NCBI RefSeq assembly: GCF_001469955.1
Contig: NZ_LOPU01000018.1
Span: 188,001 to 252,000, forward strand
Length of the DNA: 64,000 bases
Direction: 5' to 3'
Source of the DNA: Haloprofundus marisrubri
Lineage (GTDB): Archaea; Halobacteriota; Halobacteria; Halobacteriales; Haloferacaceae
Translations under genes and position numbers: made by a program
In this document: positions 16,801-24,883 of the stretch, one piece after another
Numbering within the stretch: position 1 is the stretch's first letter
Layout of the letters: every line of letters starts with the position of its first letter
Notes under the pieces: generated by a model
Told to the model about the DNA's origin: nothing
The model's database searches: none
Seen by the model: only the letters and a program-made list of their open reading frames with translations

Positions 16801-18399
16801 CGGGTTCGAAACCTGTGCGAACAGCTGTTTGAAGTAGGTGAAAAGCGGCCGGTTGAAGTCCGAGAGCACCGACAGCGGCGTGTCGTCGCCCATCGACCCG
16901 ACGGGGTCCTTTCCTTGTCGGGCCATCGGTTCGATGAGGTGGTTCAGTTGGTCCTGCGTGTAGCCGAACGCCGCCTGTTGGGCGCGCAGCGACTCCACCT
17001 GTCCGTGTGTCGCGTAGTCGTCGGGGTCGGCGAACTGTGAGAGATGGCGCTGTTCGTCGTCGACCCACTCGCCGTACTGCTCGTCGACGAGCGAGTCGAA
17101 CACTTCCTCGTCGGGGATGACGCGGCCCTCCTCGGGGTCGGCCATGAACAGTTGGCCGGGTTGGAGACGGCCTCGGGATTTGATTTCGCTGGGGTCGTGG
17201 TCGAGTGCGCCGACTTCGCTCGCCATCACGAGGCGGTTGTCGGTCGTCACGTCGTAGCGACACGGGCGCAGCCCGTTACGGTCGAGAACGGCCGCGATTC
17301 GGTCGCCGTCGGTGGCGGCGACGAGCGCCGGGCCGTCCCACGGTTCGACGAGACTGGCGTGGAAGTCGTACCAGTCGCGGCGGCCTTCGTCCATCGCGGG
17401 GTCGTTGCGGTACGCTTCGGGGATGAGCATTCGGAGAACGTGCGGCAGGTCACGGCCGCCTTGCAGGAGGAGTTCGACGACGTTGTCGACGCTCGCGGTG
17501 TCGCTCTGGTCGGCGTGCGTGATGGGTTTGAGCGTCTCGATGTCCGCGCCGAAGTCGGGGTGCTCCAACTCCGTCTCGCGGGCGCGCATCCAGTTGACGT
17601 TGCCGCGGATGGTGTTTATCTCGCCGTTGTGGACGACGTTGCGGTACGGGTGCGCGAGATGCCACGCCCCGAGCGTGTTCGTCGAGAAGCGAGCGTGCAC
17701 CATCGCCAGCGTCGACTTCATCCGCTCGTCGCGGAGGTCCGAGTAGTACGTCGGCAGTTGTTCGCCCTTCAACAGCCCCTTGTAAACGAGCGTCCGCCGC
17801 GAGAGCGAACAGACGTAGAAACGCCCGCTACCCTCGATACCGGAGTCGTCGACGGCCGTCTCGGCGGCGCGGCGGCCGACGTACAGCGCACGGTCGAACG
17901 CCTCGGTGTCGACGGAGTCGTCGGAGTCGTCGGAGTCGTCGGCAGGTTCGACGAACACCTGCCAGACGTCGGGTTCGGATTCGAGCGCCGTCGCGCCGAG
18001 GTCCGAGTTGTCGGTCGGAACGTCTCGCCACTCGAAGACGTCGAGGCCGTGGTCGGCGAGCGCTTCTTCGACGAGGGCAGTGACCCGTTCGCGCTGGTCG
18101 TCGTTCTGTGGGAAGAAAACGGAGCCGACCGCCCACAGTTCGGGTAGGTCGGAGTCGAGTACTTCGGCGAAGAAGTCGTCCGGGCGCTGAATCATCACGC
18201 CCGCACCGTCGCCGGTGTTCTCCTCCGCACCGGTGGTGCCGCGGTGTTCGAGGTTTACCAGCAGTTCCAGCCCGTCGGCGAGTACGTCGTGAGACGCGCC
18301 GCCGTCGAGGTCCATAACGGCGCCGACGCCGCAGTTCGAGCGCTCGTCGGTCGGGTCCGCGAGGCCAACCCTGCGGGTGTCTCTGTGTGGCTTGGTCAT
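13846..18399 (-). CDS. gltB: Glutamate synthase, large (alpha) chain
   Basis: A 1517-residue enzyme making two glutamates from glutamine and 2-oxoglutarate. Residues 23-430 are the class II glutamine amidotransferase domain, with nucleophile Cys23 after a short propeptide (SNCGVGAVMDLDGG). A central domain follows. The FMN-binding synthase domain (about 810-1200) has the 3Fe-4S Cys set CVMARQCHENTC near residues 1117-1128. The GXGXG beta-helix ends the protein. DSDDSDDS around residue 155 is an acidic insert caused by a short DNA repeat. No small NADPH-dependent subunit (GltD) lies nearby, so it probably uses ferredoxin, as other archaeal and plant-like single-subunit forms do. A palindrome-rich promoter lies upstream. 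Confidence 0.95.
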   Translation of the reverse strand: MTKPHRDTRRVGLADPTDERSNCGVGAVMDLDGGASHDVLADGLELLVNLEHRGTTGAEENTGDGAGVMIQRPDDFFAEVLDSDLPELWAVGSVFFPQNDDQRERVTALVEEALADHGLDVFEWRDVPTDNSDLGATALESEPDVWQVFVEPADDSDDSDDSVDTEAFDRALYVGRRAAETAVDDSGIEGSGRFYVCSLSRRTLVYKGLLKGEQLPTYYSDLRDERMKSTLAMVHARFSTNTLGAWHLAHPYRNVVHNGEINTIRGNVNWMRARETELEHPDFGADIETLKPITHADQSDTASVDNVVELLLQGGRDLPHVLRMLIPEAYRNDPAMDEGRRDWYDFHASLVEPWDGPALVAATDGDRIAAVLDRNGLRPCRYDVTTDNRLVMASEVGALDHDPSEIKSRGRLQPGQLFMADPEEGRVIPDEEVFDSLVDEQYGEWVDDEQRHLSQFADPDDYATHGQVESLRAQQAAFGYTQDQLNHLIEPMARQGKDPVGSMGDDTPLSVLSDFNRPLFTYFKQLFAQVSNPPIDYIREKLVTSLESRLGNQRNMLAESSEHARQLVLDSPVVTDEETAGIKALDGSEGLRSETLDMTYERGDTELEDAVERLRDEARDAIEGGADIVVLSDRAAGANRVPIPSLLATGAVHHSLVRNGLRNRAGLVVESGDPREVHHLATLVGYGAGAVNPYLAYQTIEDIVAGPDGADPEAAITAYTKALEDGLLKTMAKMGISTVESYRGAQIFEAVGLSSAFVREYFEGTEIRTEGIGMDQIEADLLTRHTVGFGDDPKLEVQGEYENRSSGIHHQWNPKTVGALQRAVRSGNYETYQEFAELVNDQSEELQTLRGLLEFDSDREPIPIDDVEPVEEIVKRFSTAAMSLGSLSPEAHENNSIAMNRIGGKSNSGEGGEPPERFGTEKECNVKQVASGRFGVTSHYLSSADELQIKMAQGSKPGEGGHLPGKKVNEMIAHVRYSTPGVGLISPPPLHDIYSIEDLKQLIHDLKVANENADINVKLVSEAGIGTIAAGVAKANADVVHISGDSGGTGASPKTSIKNAGLPWELGLAEANQMLCATGLRDRIRVSTDGGMKTGRDVAIAALLGAEEYIFGTASLVTAGCVMARQCHENTCPVGVATQRENLRNRFPGQPDHVINYMTFIAQELREIMAELGFETVDEMIGRPTYLQQVDTDHEKAKHLDLSAVLAQPAGDQRRKTQKQSHSDLDTQLDRQLIDEAQPALDDGEPVQLRHEISNVDRAVGAMLSNRISNVYGGEGLSDDTIACEFDGVAGQSFGAFLASGVTMRLTGAANDYVGKGLSGGKVVVETPAEAGYKPDENVLIGNVALYGATQGEMYVNGVAGERFAVRNSGVKAVVEGVGDHGCEYMTGGVVAVLGDTGRNFAAGMSGGVAYVYDPDDELDGKANTGMVSLSDDLEETDEAMLRRLVENHADYAASERAETLLGDWPTEVQNFVKVMPDAYAEVIAEEGRADVREELPAPAGSVENTSLEREVAQSDD

Positions 18400-18420
18400 A
18401 CCAGAGCCTGGGCGCTGTCA

Positions 18421-18491
18421 CTTATTAGCGTACTCCTGAAAGCATAAGGGTGTACTTATGGCATATAAGGTTATTAGGGATGAACTTATGC
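18421..18491 (-). promoter_or_regulatory. gltB promoter with nested inverted and direct repeats
   Basis: CTAATAAG at about 18421-18429 is 26 nt upstream of the gltB ATG and fits a TATA box. Upstream lie the inverted pair GCATAAG (18442-18448) and CTTATGC (18485-18491), the inner palindrome CTTAT-N5-ATAAG (18455-18469), and the direct repeats TGTACTTATG (18451-18460) and TGAACTTATG (18481-18490). This looks like an operator for a nitrogen- or amino-acid-responsive regulator (for example Lrp/AsnC type), which is inferred. Confidence 0.5.
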
Positions 18492-18592
18492 TCCGAAAGA
18501 CCGTGACGGATTCAGTCTCGTCGGGGTCCCGGTAACTACCGGTACGAACCTCGCGGCGTCGTTTTATCCGCGTGGGCGCGACACTAGCGCCG

Positions 18593-18787
18593 ATGGCAAC
18601 TATCGTGTACGAATCGCCCGACGGCATCGCAGAGGACGAGGTTCCAGCCGAGAACATCTCCGACTCCGGAAAGGTCGCCGGGGTGCGTGTCAAACACGAC
18701 GAAGGGTATCTCCACCTGCCGTACGGCCGCGTTTACTCGATACGCACGAGCGAGAAGGGAGGAAAAGTCGACTACTCGTCGCCGTAG
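18593..18787 (+). CDS. 64-aa conserved haloarchaeal protein, unknown
   Basis: MATIVYESPDGIAEDEVPAE begins a 64-residue soluble protein that continues with VAGVRVKHDEGYLHLPYGRVYSIR, a small beta-rich fold. No Cys or membrane span. It is transcribed away from gltB; the 193-nt divergent region between them is shared. TTTTATCC about 25-30 nt upstream of the ATG may be its TATA box. Function unknown. Confidence 0.65.
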   Translation: MATIVYESPDGIAEDEVPAENISDSGKVAGVRVKHDEGYLHLPYGRVYSIRTSEKGGKVDYSSP

Positions 18788-18865
18788 ATGAAGACGGCGA
18801 CCGTCTGCCGCCGACGGATGCCGAACGTTCGGTGGAGTTCGGCGGAGGTCGACAGACTCCGGTTT

Positions 18866-20341
18866 TTAGTACGACTTGGCGAAGTACGCCGTCTCCTCGG
18901 ACGACTCGCCGCAGATGGCACACTCGTCGTGGTCGTCGAGGTCCAACTGCTTTTCCTCGTCGTCGGGGAACGGGACCATCACGATTTCCGCCGAAATCTG
19001 GTCTTTGATTTCGGTCTCACACGCTTCCTCGCCGCACCACGGCGCGCGGACGTAGCCGCCGTGTTGGCCGATGGTTCCGAGAATCTCGCTGCGCGCGAAC
19101 GCGTCGCGGACGTTCTCCTCTACGTTCTCCTCGGCGGCGGCGTACAGTTTCGCGTACACCTCGTCGAAATGGCTCTCGACCGTCTCGGCGATTTCCGCGC
19201 GGGCTTCGACCGTCGACTCGCCGTCGGGACGGTGAACCACGGTGACTTCCTCGTCGTCGACCTCGTTGGGGCCGATTTCGAGGCGGACGGGGACGCCGTT
19301 GAGTTCGTGTTCGTTGAACTTGAAGCCGGGATTGCGCTCGTCGCGGTCGTCGAGTTCGACGCGAATCCCCGCGTTTTCGAGGTCGTCGGCGACGCTGCCG
19401 GCGTAGTCGAGCACTTTCTCTTGGTTCTCCTCTTGCCAGATAGGGACGACGACGACCTGCGTGGGTGCGACAGTCGGGGGCAGCACGAGACCTTGGTCGT
19501 CGGAGTGCGTCATGATGAGCGCGCCGATAGAGCGCCACGAGAAGCCCCACGAGGTCGTGTGGGCGTTTCTGTCCTCCTCGTCCTCGTCGGAGTAGGTGAT
19601 GTCGAACGCCTCGGCGAAACTCGTGCCGAGGTGGTGACTCGTCGCGCCCTGCACCGACTTGCCGTCGGGCATCAGCGCCTCTACCGTGGTGGTCGTGTCC
19701 GCGCCGGGGAACTTGTCGTGGTCGGGTTTCTGCCCGCGGAGCACCGGGATGGCCAAGAGGTCCTCGTAGGCGGACTCGTACTGGTCGAGGCGGAGCATCG
19801 TCTCCTCCCAGGCGTCCTCTTTGTCGGCGTGGGCGGTGTGGCCCTCCTGCCAGAGGAACTCCTTCGTGCGGAAGAACGGTTTCGTGTCCGTCGCCTCCCA
19901 ACGGACGACGGACGCCCACTGGTTGACGCGAAGCGGCAGGTCGCGGTGGCTACGGACCCACTGGCTCATGTAGGGGGCGATGATGCTCTCGCTCGTGGGG
20001 CGGACCGCGAGGCGTTCTTCCAGTTCGTTGTGGCCGCCGTGGGTCACCCACGCGACTTCGGGGTCGAACCCTTCGACGATATCCTTCTCGCGTTCGAGGT
20101 AGCTCTCGGGGATGAAAAGCGGGAAGTACGCGTTCTGTACTTCGGTGGCTTTGAACTTCTCGTCGAGGTAGCTCTGGACGGCCTCCCAGAGCGCGTAGCC
20201 GCGAGGTCGGGTGACGATGAAGCCGCTCATCCCTTCGGGGGCGTAGTTGGCCAAGCCCGCCTTCTGGACGACTTCGGCGTACCACTCGCCGGTGTTGTAC
20301 TCCTTGGACTCGGTGATGCCGAGGTCCTGGTTGTCGGTCAT
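18866..20341 (-). CDS. proS: Prolyl-tRNA synthetase (archaeal/eukaryotic type)
   Basis: A 491-residue class II synthetase charging tRNA-Pro. Motif 2 is seen as FFRTKEFLWQEGHTAH, motif 3 and the ATP region as LIMTHSDDQGLVLPP, and the anticodon-binding domain as VVVVPIWQEE. The C-terminal zinc-type domain carries CGEEAC and CAICGESSEE and ends in the typical AYFAKSY with a terminal Tyr. There is no bacterial editing insert. The ATG at 20341 (MTDNQDLGITESKEY) is chosen; nine upstream codons of open frame are unlikely. Confidence 0.95.
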   Translation of the reverse strand: MTDNQDLGITESKEYNTGEWYAEVVQKAGLANYAPEGMSGFIVTRPRGYALWEAVQSYLDEKFKATEVQNAYFPLFIPESYLEREKDIVEGFDPEVAWVTHGGHNELEERLAVRPTSESIIAPYMSQWVRSHRDLPLRVNQWASVVRWEATDTKPFFRTKEFLWQEGHTAHADKEDAWEETMLRLDQYESAYEDLLAIPVLRGQKPDHDKFPGADTTTTVEALMPDGKSVQGATSHHLGTSFAEAFDITYSDEDEEDRNAHTTSWGFSWRSIGALIMTHSDDQGLVLPPTVAPTQVVVVPIWQEENQEKVLDYAGSVADDLENAGIRVELDDRDERNPGFKFNEHELNGVPVRLEIGPNEVDDEEVTVVHRPDGESTVEARAEIAETVESHFDEVYAKLYAAAEENVEENVRDAFARSEILGTIGQHGGYVRAPWCGEEACETEIKDQISAEIVMVPFPDDEEKQLDLDDHDECAICGESSEETAYFAKSY

Positions 20342-20480
20342 TGTCGGGAGGTGGCGACACCGCGGCATAAAACGTCCGAAGCTATGAGACCGCGTGACAG
20401 TCGCTGACGAGGCGGTCGACCGCCCGTCGTGGGGCGCTTCGCTCGTGTCGTGCTCGCGTCGTCCTCACGTCGCCGTCTCG

Positions 20481-20960
20481 TCAGTCGTCGACGCCGAACG
20501 GACTTTCGCGCTCGGTCCACTCCCATCCCGGTAATCTGGTCTGGAACCCGGCCGCGAGCGCCGCGTCCAAGTCGTCGACGCCGGCGACGCCGTCGGTGTG
20601 GGTCATGGTATCCGCAAAGTGAAACGTCGCCTGCGCGAGCAACGCGTGCGGTTGCCCGCCCGCGATGGTTGAAGCGAGTTCTCGACCCAGAATCTCGTCG
20701 ACGACGAACCCGGGATAGTCGCCCTCGACGTCCAGTTCTCGCAGAATCTGTGTGTAGCCCGCGACGTTGACCGCCACGTCGCCGTCGGCGAAGACGGCGT
20801 CCACCTCTGTACGGTACTGTTCCTCCGTGACGGATGCGACGTCGGTGCCGAACCGCTCGCCGAGCGCGGCCCGGACTTCGTTTACCAACGCGACAGTGGT
20901 CGAGGCACGTGATTTCAGCGTCTCGCGTTCGGCGGCGACGGACTCGGGCGTGAGTTCCAT
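20481..20960 (-). CDS. Conserved haloarchaeal protein, unknown
   Basis: 159 residues from ATG 20960 (MELTPESVAAERETLKSR). Mostly helical, with TTVALVNEVRAALGERFG and a central segment EQYRTEVDAVFADGDVAVNV. A His-containing stretch, GQPHALLAQATFHFADTM, follows, then an acidic tail ending in WTERESPFGVDD. No membrane span or Cys motif. A strong TATA element (minus-strand ATTATAAAAG, 21002-21011) predicts a start near 20980 and so a short leader of about 20 nt. The family is not recognised. Confidence 0.6.
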   Translation of the reverse strand: MELTPESVAAERETLKSRASTTVALVNEVRAALGERFGTDVASVTEEQYRTEVDAVFADGDVAVNVAGYTQILRELDVEGDYPGFVVDEILGRELASTIAGGQPHALLAQATFHFADTMTHTDGVAGVDDLDAALAAGFQTRLPGWEWTERESPFGVDD

Positions 20961-21001
20961 GCACGCTTCGAGAACCGCCGCCGGCTTTCCTTTTGCGAAG
21001 G

Positions 21002-21011
21002 CTTTTATAAT
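21002..21011 (-). promoter_or_regulatory. TATA box for the gene at 20481-20960
   Basis: ATTATAAAAG on the minus strand, flanked by GC-rich DNA. Its centre is about 46 nt from the ATG, so transcription would begin about 20 nt before the start codon. Confidence 0.5.
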
Positions 21012-21206
21012 GCGAAGGTAATACTGCCGGACAAGCGGGTTTTCACTGCCTCTTCCCGCACATAGCATACAGAGTTACTCCGTTGAGTATGTCTCTCGGG
21101 ACCACCGGTCACGGCGAACGTCCGATTTACGGGCGTCCGCCACGACCCGGTGGCCCGAGGCGGCAGTACGAGGCCCGACCGGAGTGGACCGACGGGCAGC
21201 ACACAT

Positions 21207-23138
21207 ATGAGCTCAGTAGACAAGCAACTTGAGGAACTGAAAGCAGAGATTGAAACCGAACTTCCGAGCGACATCGTCGTCTCGGACGTGAAGTACGAGG
21301 GACCGGAACTGGTCGTCTACACGCGCAACCCGAAAGAGTTCGCGCAGAACGGCGACCTCATCCGGAAACTCGCCAGCAAACTTCGAAAGCGAATCACGGT
21401 CCGACCGGACCCCGACGTGCTCACCGACCCGAAGAAGGCGCGCGAGGAGGTTCTCGACGTGATTCCCGACGAGGCGAACGTCACCGACCTCGACTTCCAC
21501 GCCGACACCGGCGAAGTCGTCATCGAGGCGGCCAAACCCGGCATGGTTATCGGCCGCCACGGGTCGACGCTGCGCGAGATAACCCAACAGGTCGGGTGGA
21601 CGCCCGAAGTCGTCCGCACGCCCCCCATCGAATCTTCTACCGTCTCCAACGTCCGGAACTTCCTGAAACAAGAACGCGAGGAGCGACGCGACATTCTAGA
21701 GAAAGTCGGTCGCCAGATTCACCGCGAACAGCTCAGCCGCGAGCAGTGGGTCCGCATCTCGACGCTCGGCTGCTGCCGTGAGGTCGGTCGTGCGTCGTTC
21801 ATCCTCTCGACGGCGGACACCCGTATCCTCATCGACTGCGGCGACAAGCCCGGTGCCGAGGGTGAAGTGCCGTACCTCCAAGTGCCCGAGGCGCTCGGGT
21901 CGGGTGCGAACTCCATCGACGCGGTCATTCTCACCCACGCCCACCTCGACCACTCGGCGCTGCTTCCCCTCCTGTTCAAATACGGCTACGATGGTCCGAT
22001 TTACTGTACCGAACCGACGCGCGACCTGATGGGCCTGCTCACGCTCGATTATCTCGACGTGGCGGCCAAGGAGGGTCGCACCCCGCCGTACGAGTCCGAG
22101 ATGGTCCGCGAAGCCATCAAACACTGTATCCCCCTCGAATACGGCGACGTGACCGACATCGCCCCCGACGTGAAACTCACTTTCCACAACGCGGGCCACA
22201 TCCTCGGGTCGGCGGTGACGCACTTCCACATCGGCGACGGCCTCTACAACGTCGCGTTCTCCGGCGACATCCACTACAAGGACACCCGCCTGTTCAACGG
22301 CGCGGTCAACGACTTCCCGCGCGTGGAGACGCTCGTGATGGAGTCGACGTACGGCGGGCGCAACGACTACCAGACCGACCAAGAGGACTCCGAGGAGAAA
22401 CTCGTCGAAGTCATCAACGAGACGGCCGACCAAGGCGGGAAAGTGCTCATCCCGGCGTTCGCCGTCGGTCGCTCCCAAGAGATTATGCTCGTCCTCGAAC
22501 AGGCGATGCGCAGCGGCAAGATTCCGGAGATGCCCGTCCACCTCGACGGGATGATTTGGGAGGCGACGGCCATCCACACGACCTATCCCGAGTACCTCCG
22601 CGACGAACTCCGCGACAGAATCTTCCACGAAGACCAGAACCCGTTCCTCGCCCCGCAGTTCAACCACATAGACGGCGGCGAGGAGGAACGACAGGAGGTC
22701 GCCGACGAGGGGCCGTGTATCATTCTCTCCACCTCGGGTATGGTCACCGGCGGTCCCATCATGTCGTGGCTCCGCCACCTCGGACCGGACCCGGACTCGA
22801 ACCTCGTCTTCGTCGGTTACCAGGCACAAGGGACGCTCGGTCGCCGCATCCAGAACGGCTGGGACGAGATACCCGTCAACGACCCCAACGACCGCAACTC
22901 GGGTCGCGCGAGTACGCTCTCGCTGAAGATGGGCGTCGAGACAGTCGACGGCTTCTCCGGTCACGCCGACCGAAACGGCCTGATGAACTTCGTCCGCACG
23001 ATGAATCCGCGTCCCGAGAAAGTGCTCTGCGTCCACGGCGACGAGCGCTCCGTACAGGACCTCTCGTCGGCACTCTACCACGAGTTCAACATGCGGACGT
23101 TCGCGCCGAAGAACCTCGAAACGTTCCGGTTCAAGTAG
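21207..23138 (+). CDS. fttA: FttA/aCPSF1: KH-domain beta-CASP ribonuclease and transcription termination factor
   Basis: A 643-residue archaeal CPSF73-like protein. Two N-terminal KH-type domains (about 1-145; GMVIGRHGSTLREI is the second GxxG loop) precede a metallo-beta-lactamase domain with ILTHAHLDHS (HxHxDH, near residue 242), HNAGHILGSAVTHF and VAFSGDIHY. The beta-CASP domain follows, with MVTGGPIMSWLRHLG and GFSGHADRNGLM. Family members cleave nascent RNA at U-rich sites and release RNA polymerase, serving as the general archaeal terminator. All zinc ligands look intact. The ATG at 21207 gives the usual MSSVDKQLEELK start. Confidence 0.95.
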   Translation: MSSVDKQLEELKAEIETELPSDIVVSDVKYEGPELVVYTRNPKEFAQNGDLIRKLASKLRKRITVRPDPDVLTDPKKAREEVLDVIPDEANVTDLDFHADTGEVVIEAAKPGMVIGRHGSTLREITQQVGWTPEVVRTPPIESSTVSNVRNFLKQEREERRDILEKVGRQIHREQLSREQWVRISTLGCCREVGRASFILSTADTRILIDCGDKPGAEGEVPYLQVPEALGSGANSIDAVILTHAHLDHSALLPLLFKYGYDGPIYCTEPTRDLMGLLTLDYLDVAAKEGRTPPYESEMVREAIKHCIPLEYGDVTDIAPDVKLTFHNAGHILGSAVTHFHIGDGLYNVAFSGDIHYKDTRLFNGAVNDFPRVETLVMESTYGGRNDYQTDQEDSEEKLVEVINETADQGGKVLIPAFAVGRSQEIMLVLEQAMRSGKIPEMPVHLDGMIWEATAIHTTYPEYLRDELRDRIFHEDQNPFLAPQFNHIDGGEEERQEVADEGPCIILSTSGMVTGGPIMSWLRHLGPDPDSNLVFVGYQAQGTLGRRIQNGWDEIPVNDPNDRNSGRASTLSLKMGVETVDGFSGHADRNGLMNFVRTMNPRPEKVLCVHGDERSVQDLSSALYHEFNMRTFAPKNLETFRFK

Positions 23139-23180
23139 CTGCTCGGATTCTTCCGAGGTCTCTCGTTACGTTACTGCTGG

Positions 23181-23498
23181 TTACTCTTCGATTCGGTCGA
23201 GTCGCCACTCCTCGTTGGTCACCGACTCGCGCGCCAGTTCCTCACCGTCGCCGAGCAGTCGGAACTCGAACCGGTCGTCGATTCGTTCGACCTGCACGTC
23301 GAGCGAGAGCACGTCGGCAGTGACCGTCTCGGTTGCCGTCTCCGGGCTACGGCCGTCTCCAGTCGCTTTGAGGCCGTGGTCGTCGTAGGCGACGTGTGTC
23401 GACGCCGCGATGATGTCGTCTTCGTCGTACACGTCGGCGGAGATGCCGTCGTGGGTCTCCGTCTCCTCGACTTGCAGCGTGTAGGTCTGCATCGACAT
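23181..23498 (-). CDS. Conserved haloarchaeal 105-aa protein, unknown
   Basis: Starts MSMQTYTLQVEETETHDGIS. Alternating hydrophobic positions suggest a beta-sandwich or barrel (TYTLQVEET, TVTADVLSLDVQVERI, RFEFRLLGDGEEL). Soluble and acidic, no Cys. It diverges from the methylglyoxal synthase gene, and the 117-nt gap must hold both promoters. The stop lies 42 nt beyond the FttA stop on the opposite strand. Function unknown. Confidence 0.6.
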   Translation of the reverse strand: MSMQTYTLQVEETETHDGISADVYDEDDIIAASTHVAYDDHGLKATGDGRSPETATETVTADVLSLDVQVERIDDRFEFRLLGDGEELARESVTNEEWRLDRIEE

Positions 23499-23615
23499 AC
23501 ACGAAACTGTGCCACGCCGACGATATTGAGTCTCGGGGTCGCTGTCAACGCCTCGACGTATCACCGAGAGGATACCCGCAGGTGGATTCATTACTGCGAC
23601 GGCGCGACAGAGTGT

Positions 23616-24008
23616 ATGCGTATCGCGCTTATCGCCCACGACGAGAAGAAAGCGGACCTCATCGAGTTCGCAAAGAACCGACGCGACGACTTGGACCACT
23701 TCGAACTCATCGCAACCGGTACGACGGGGCAACGACTCATCGACGAGACGGGTCTCGACGTCGAACGCATGCAGTCGGGACCGCTCGGCGGCGACATGCA
23801 AATCGGCGCGCGCGTCGCCGAAGAGACCTGCGACGGCGTCGTCTTCCTCCGCGACCCACTGACCGCACAGCCGCACGAACCCGACATCACCGCCCTGTTG
23901 CGCATCTGCGACGTTCACAACATCCCGCTGGCGACGAACCTCGCCAGCGCCGACGCCGTCTTGGACGAACTGGTCTTCGAACTGGAAGGCGAGGACGGCA
24001 AGTTCTAA
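23616..24008 (+). CDS. mgsA: Methylglyoxal synthase
   Basis: A 130-residue enzyme converting dihydroxyacetone phosphate to methylglyoxal and phosphate. The key residues of the E. coli enzyme have clear counterparts: His8 (IAHDEKK), Asp60 in SGPLGGDMQIGA (catalytic base), and the FLRDPLTAQPHEPD segment carrying Asp80, His87 and Asp90. ATGTTGQ is the phosphate-binding loop. It would open a bypass of lower glycolysis under phosphate limitation. Its stop codon overlaps that of the convergent endonuclease III gene by 4 nt. Confidence 0.93.
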   Translation: MRIALIAHDEKKADLIEFAKNRRDDLDHFELIATGTTGQRLIDETGLDVERMQSGPLGGDMQIGARVAEETCDGVVFLRDPLTAQPHEPDITALLRICDVHNIPLATNLASADAVLDELVFELEGEDGKF

Positions 24009-24844
24009 TCGTCGTCGGCGACGGCCTCCGCCGGGTCGACGACGGACTCGTCGAGTTCGTCGATGCCGACGCGGTCACAGTAGTCGTACAGCGGGCAGGC
24101 TTCCGGGCCGTCGAGACACGCCGGCTTGCGCGCTTTGCAGTACTCGCGGCCGAACTGAATCATCGCCGTGTGGCCGAAGCCACATTTCTCGGCGGGTACG
24201 TCGCGTTCGAGATGTTCACGAACTCCTTCGTGGTCGGCGTCCGGCGGTGCGAGACCCATCCGTCGTGCGATTCGGTGGACGTGGGTGTCGACGGGGAAGA
24301 CGCCGCCGCGCCCACCCGAAAACAACAGCACGCAGTCAGCGGTCTTGGGACCGACGCCGTGAATCTTCAGGAGTCTATTTCTGACCGTCTGGGGGTCTTC
24401 CTCGCGGACATACGCGTCGAAGTCGTCTTCGCTGCCGAACTCGTCGACGATTTCGGCGGCGGCGTCGATTATCATCTCCGACTTCTGGTTGTACAACCCG
24501 GCAGATTCGATGGTCTCTGCGAGTTCCGACTGGTCGGCATCGGCGAGCGTTTTCGCTAGGTCGCTTAGGTCGCTCTCGTCGCTCCCGCCGCTCTCGGACC
24601 CGTACCGAGCCATCAGGCTGTCGTGCGCCGGTTGACTCGCCACGTCGCTCGTGTTCTGGCTGAGGATGGTCCGGACGAGGCACTCGAAGGCGTCCTGTCC
24701 GCCGTACGCCTTCCGCCAGTACATCTCGCCGAGTTCGTCGACGACCGCTCCAGCACGGGTGTCGGCGTTCTCCGGTGCGAACTCCGCGGGCGACCCGCCG
24801 CCGCCGGGACCGCCGCTGATGTTCTCCGACGGTTCGTCTGCCAT
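24005..24844 (-). CDS. nth: Endonuclease III (DNA glycosylase/AP lyase)
   Basis: A 279-residue base-excision repair enzyme removing oxidised pyrimidines. The helix-hairpin-helix KIHGVGPKTADCVLL contains the catalytic Lys (near 168), and FPVDTHVHRIARR contains the catalytic Asp. CLVRTILSQNTSD is the standard early motif. The 4Fe-4S Cys set at the C-terminus is C-x6-C-x6-C-x5-C (CKARKPACLDGPEACPLYDYC region), four residues longer in the middle than the usual C-x6-C-x2-C-x5-C. A Gly/Pro-rich N-terminal extension and an acidic DESDLSDL insert are extra. Start set at MADEPSENISGG (24844). Confidence 0.92.
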   Translation of the reverse strand: MADEPSENISGGPGGGGSPAEFAPENADTRAGAVVDELGEMYWRKAYGGQDAFECLVRTILSQNTSDVASQPAHDSLMARYGSESGGSDESDLSDLAKTLADADQSELAETIESAGLYNQKSEMIIDAAAEIVDEFGSEDDFDAYVREEDPQTVRNRLLKIHGVGPKTADCVLLFSGGRGGVFPVDTHVHRIARRMGLAPPDADHEGVREHLERDVPAEKCGFGHTAMIQFGREYCKARKPACLDGPEACPLYDYCDRVGIDELDESVVDPAEAVADDD

Positions 24845-24883
24845 ACCGAGAGGTAGGGCCAAATCAGCAAAAGCGATGGGGCC

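Noticed and set aside
18788-20407. Long plus-strand open frame (539 codons) opposite proS
   Set aside because: Low-complexity shadow of a clear synthetase gene; no family motif or start signal.
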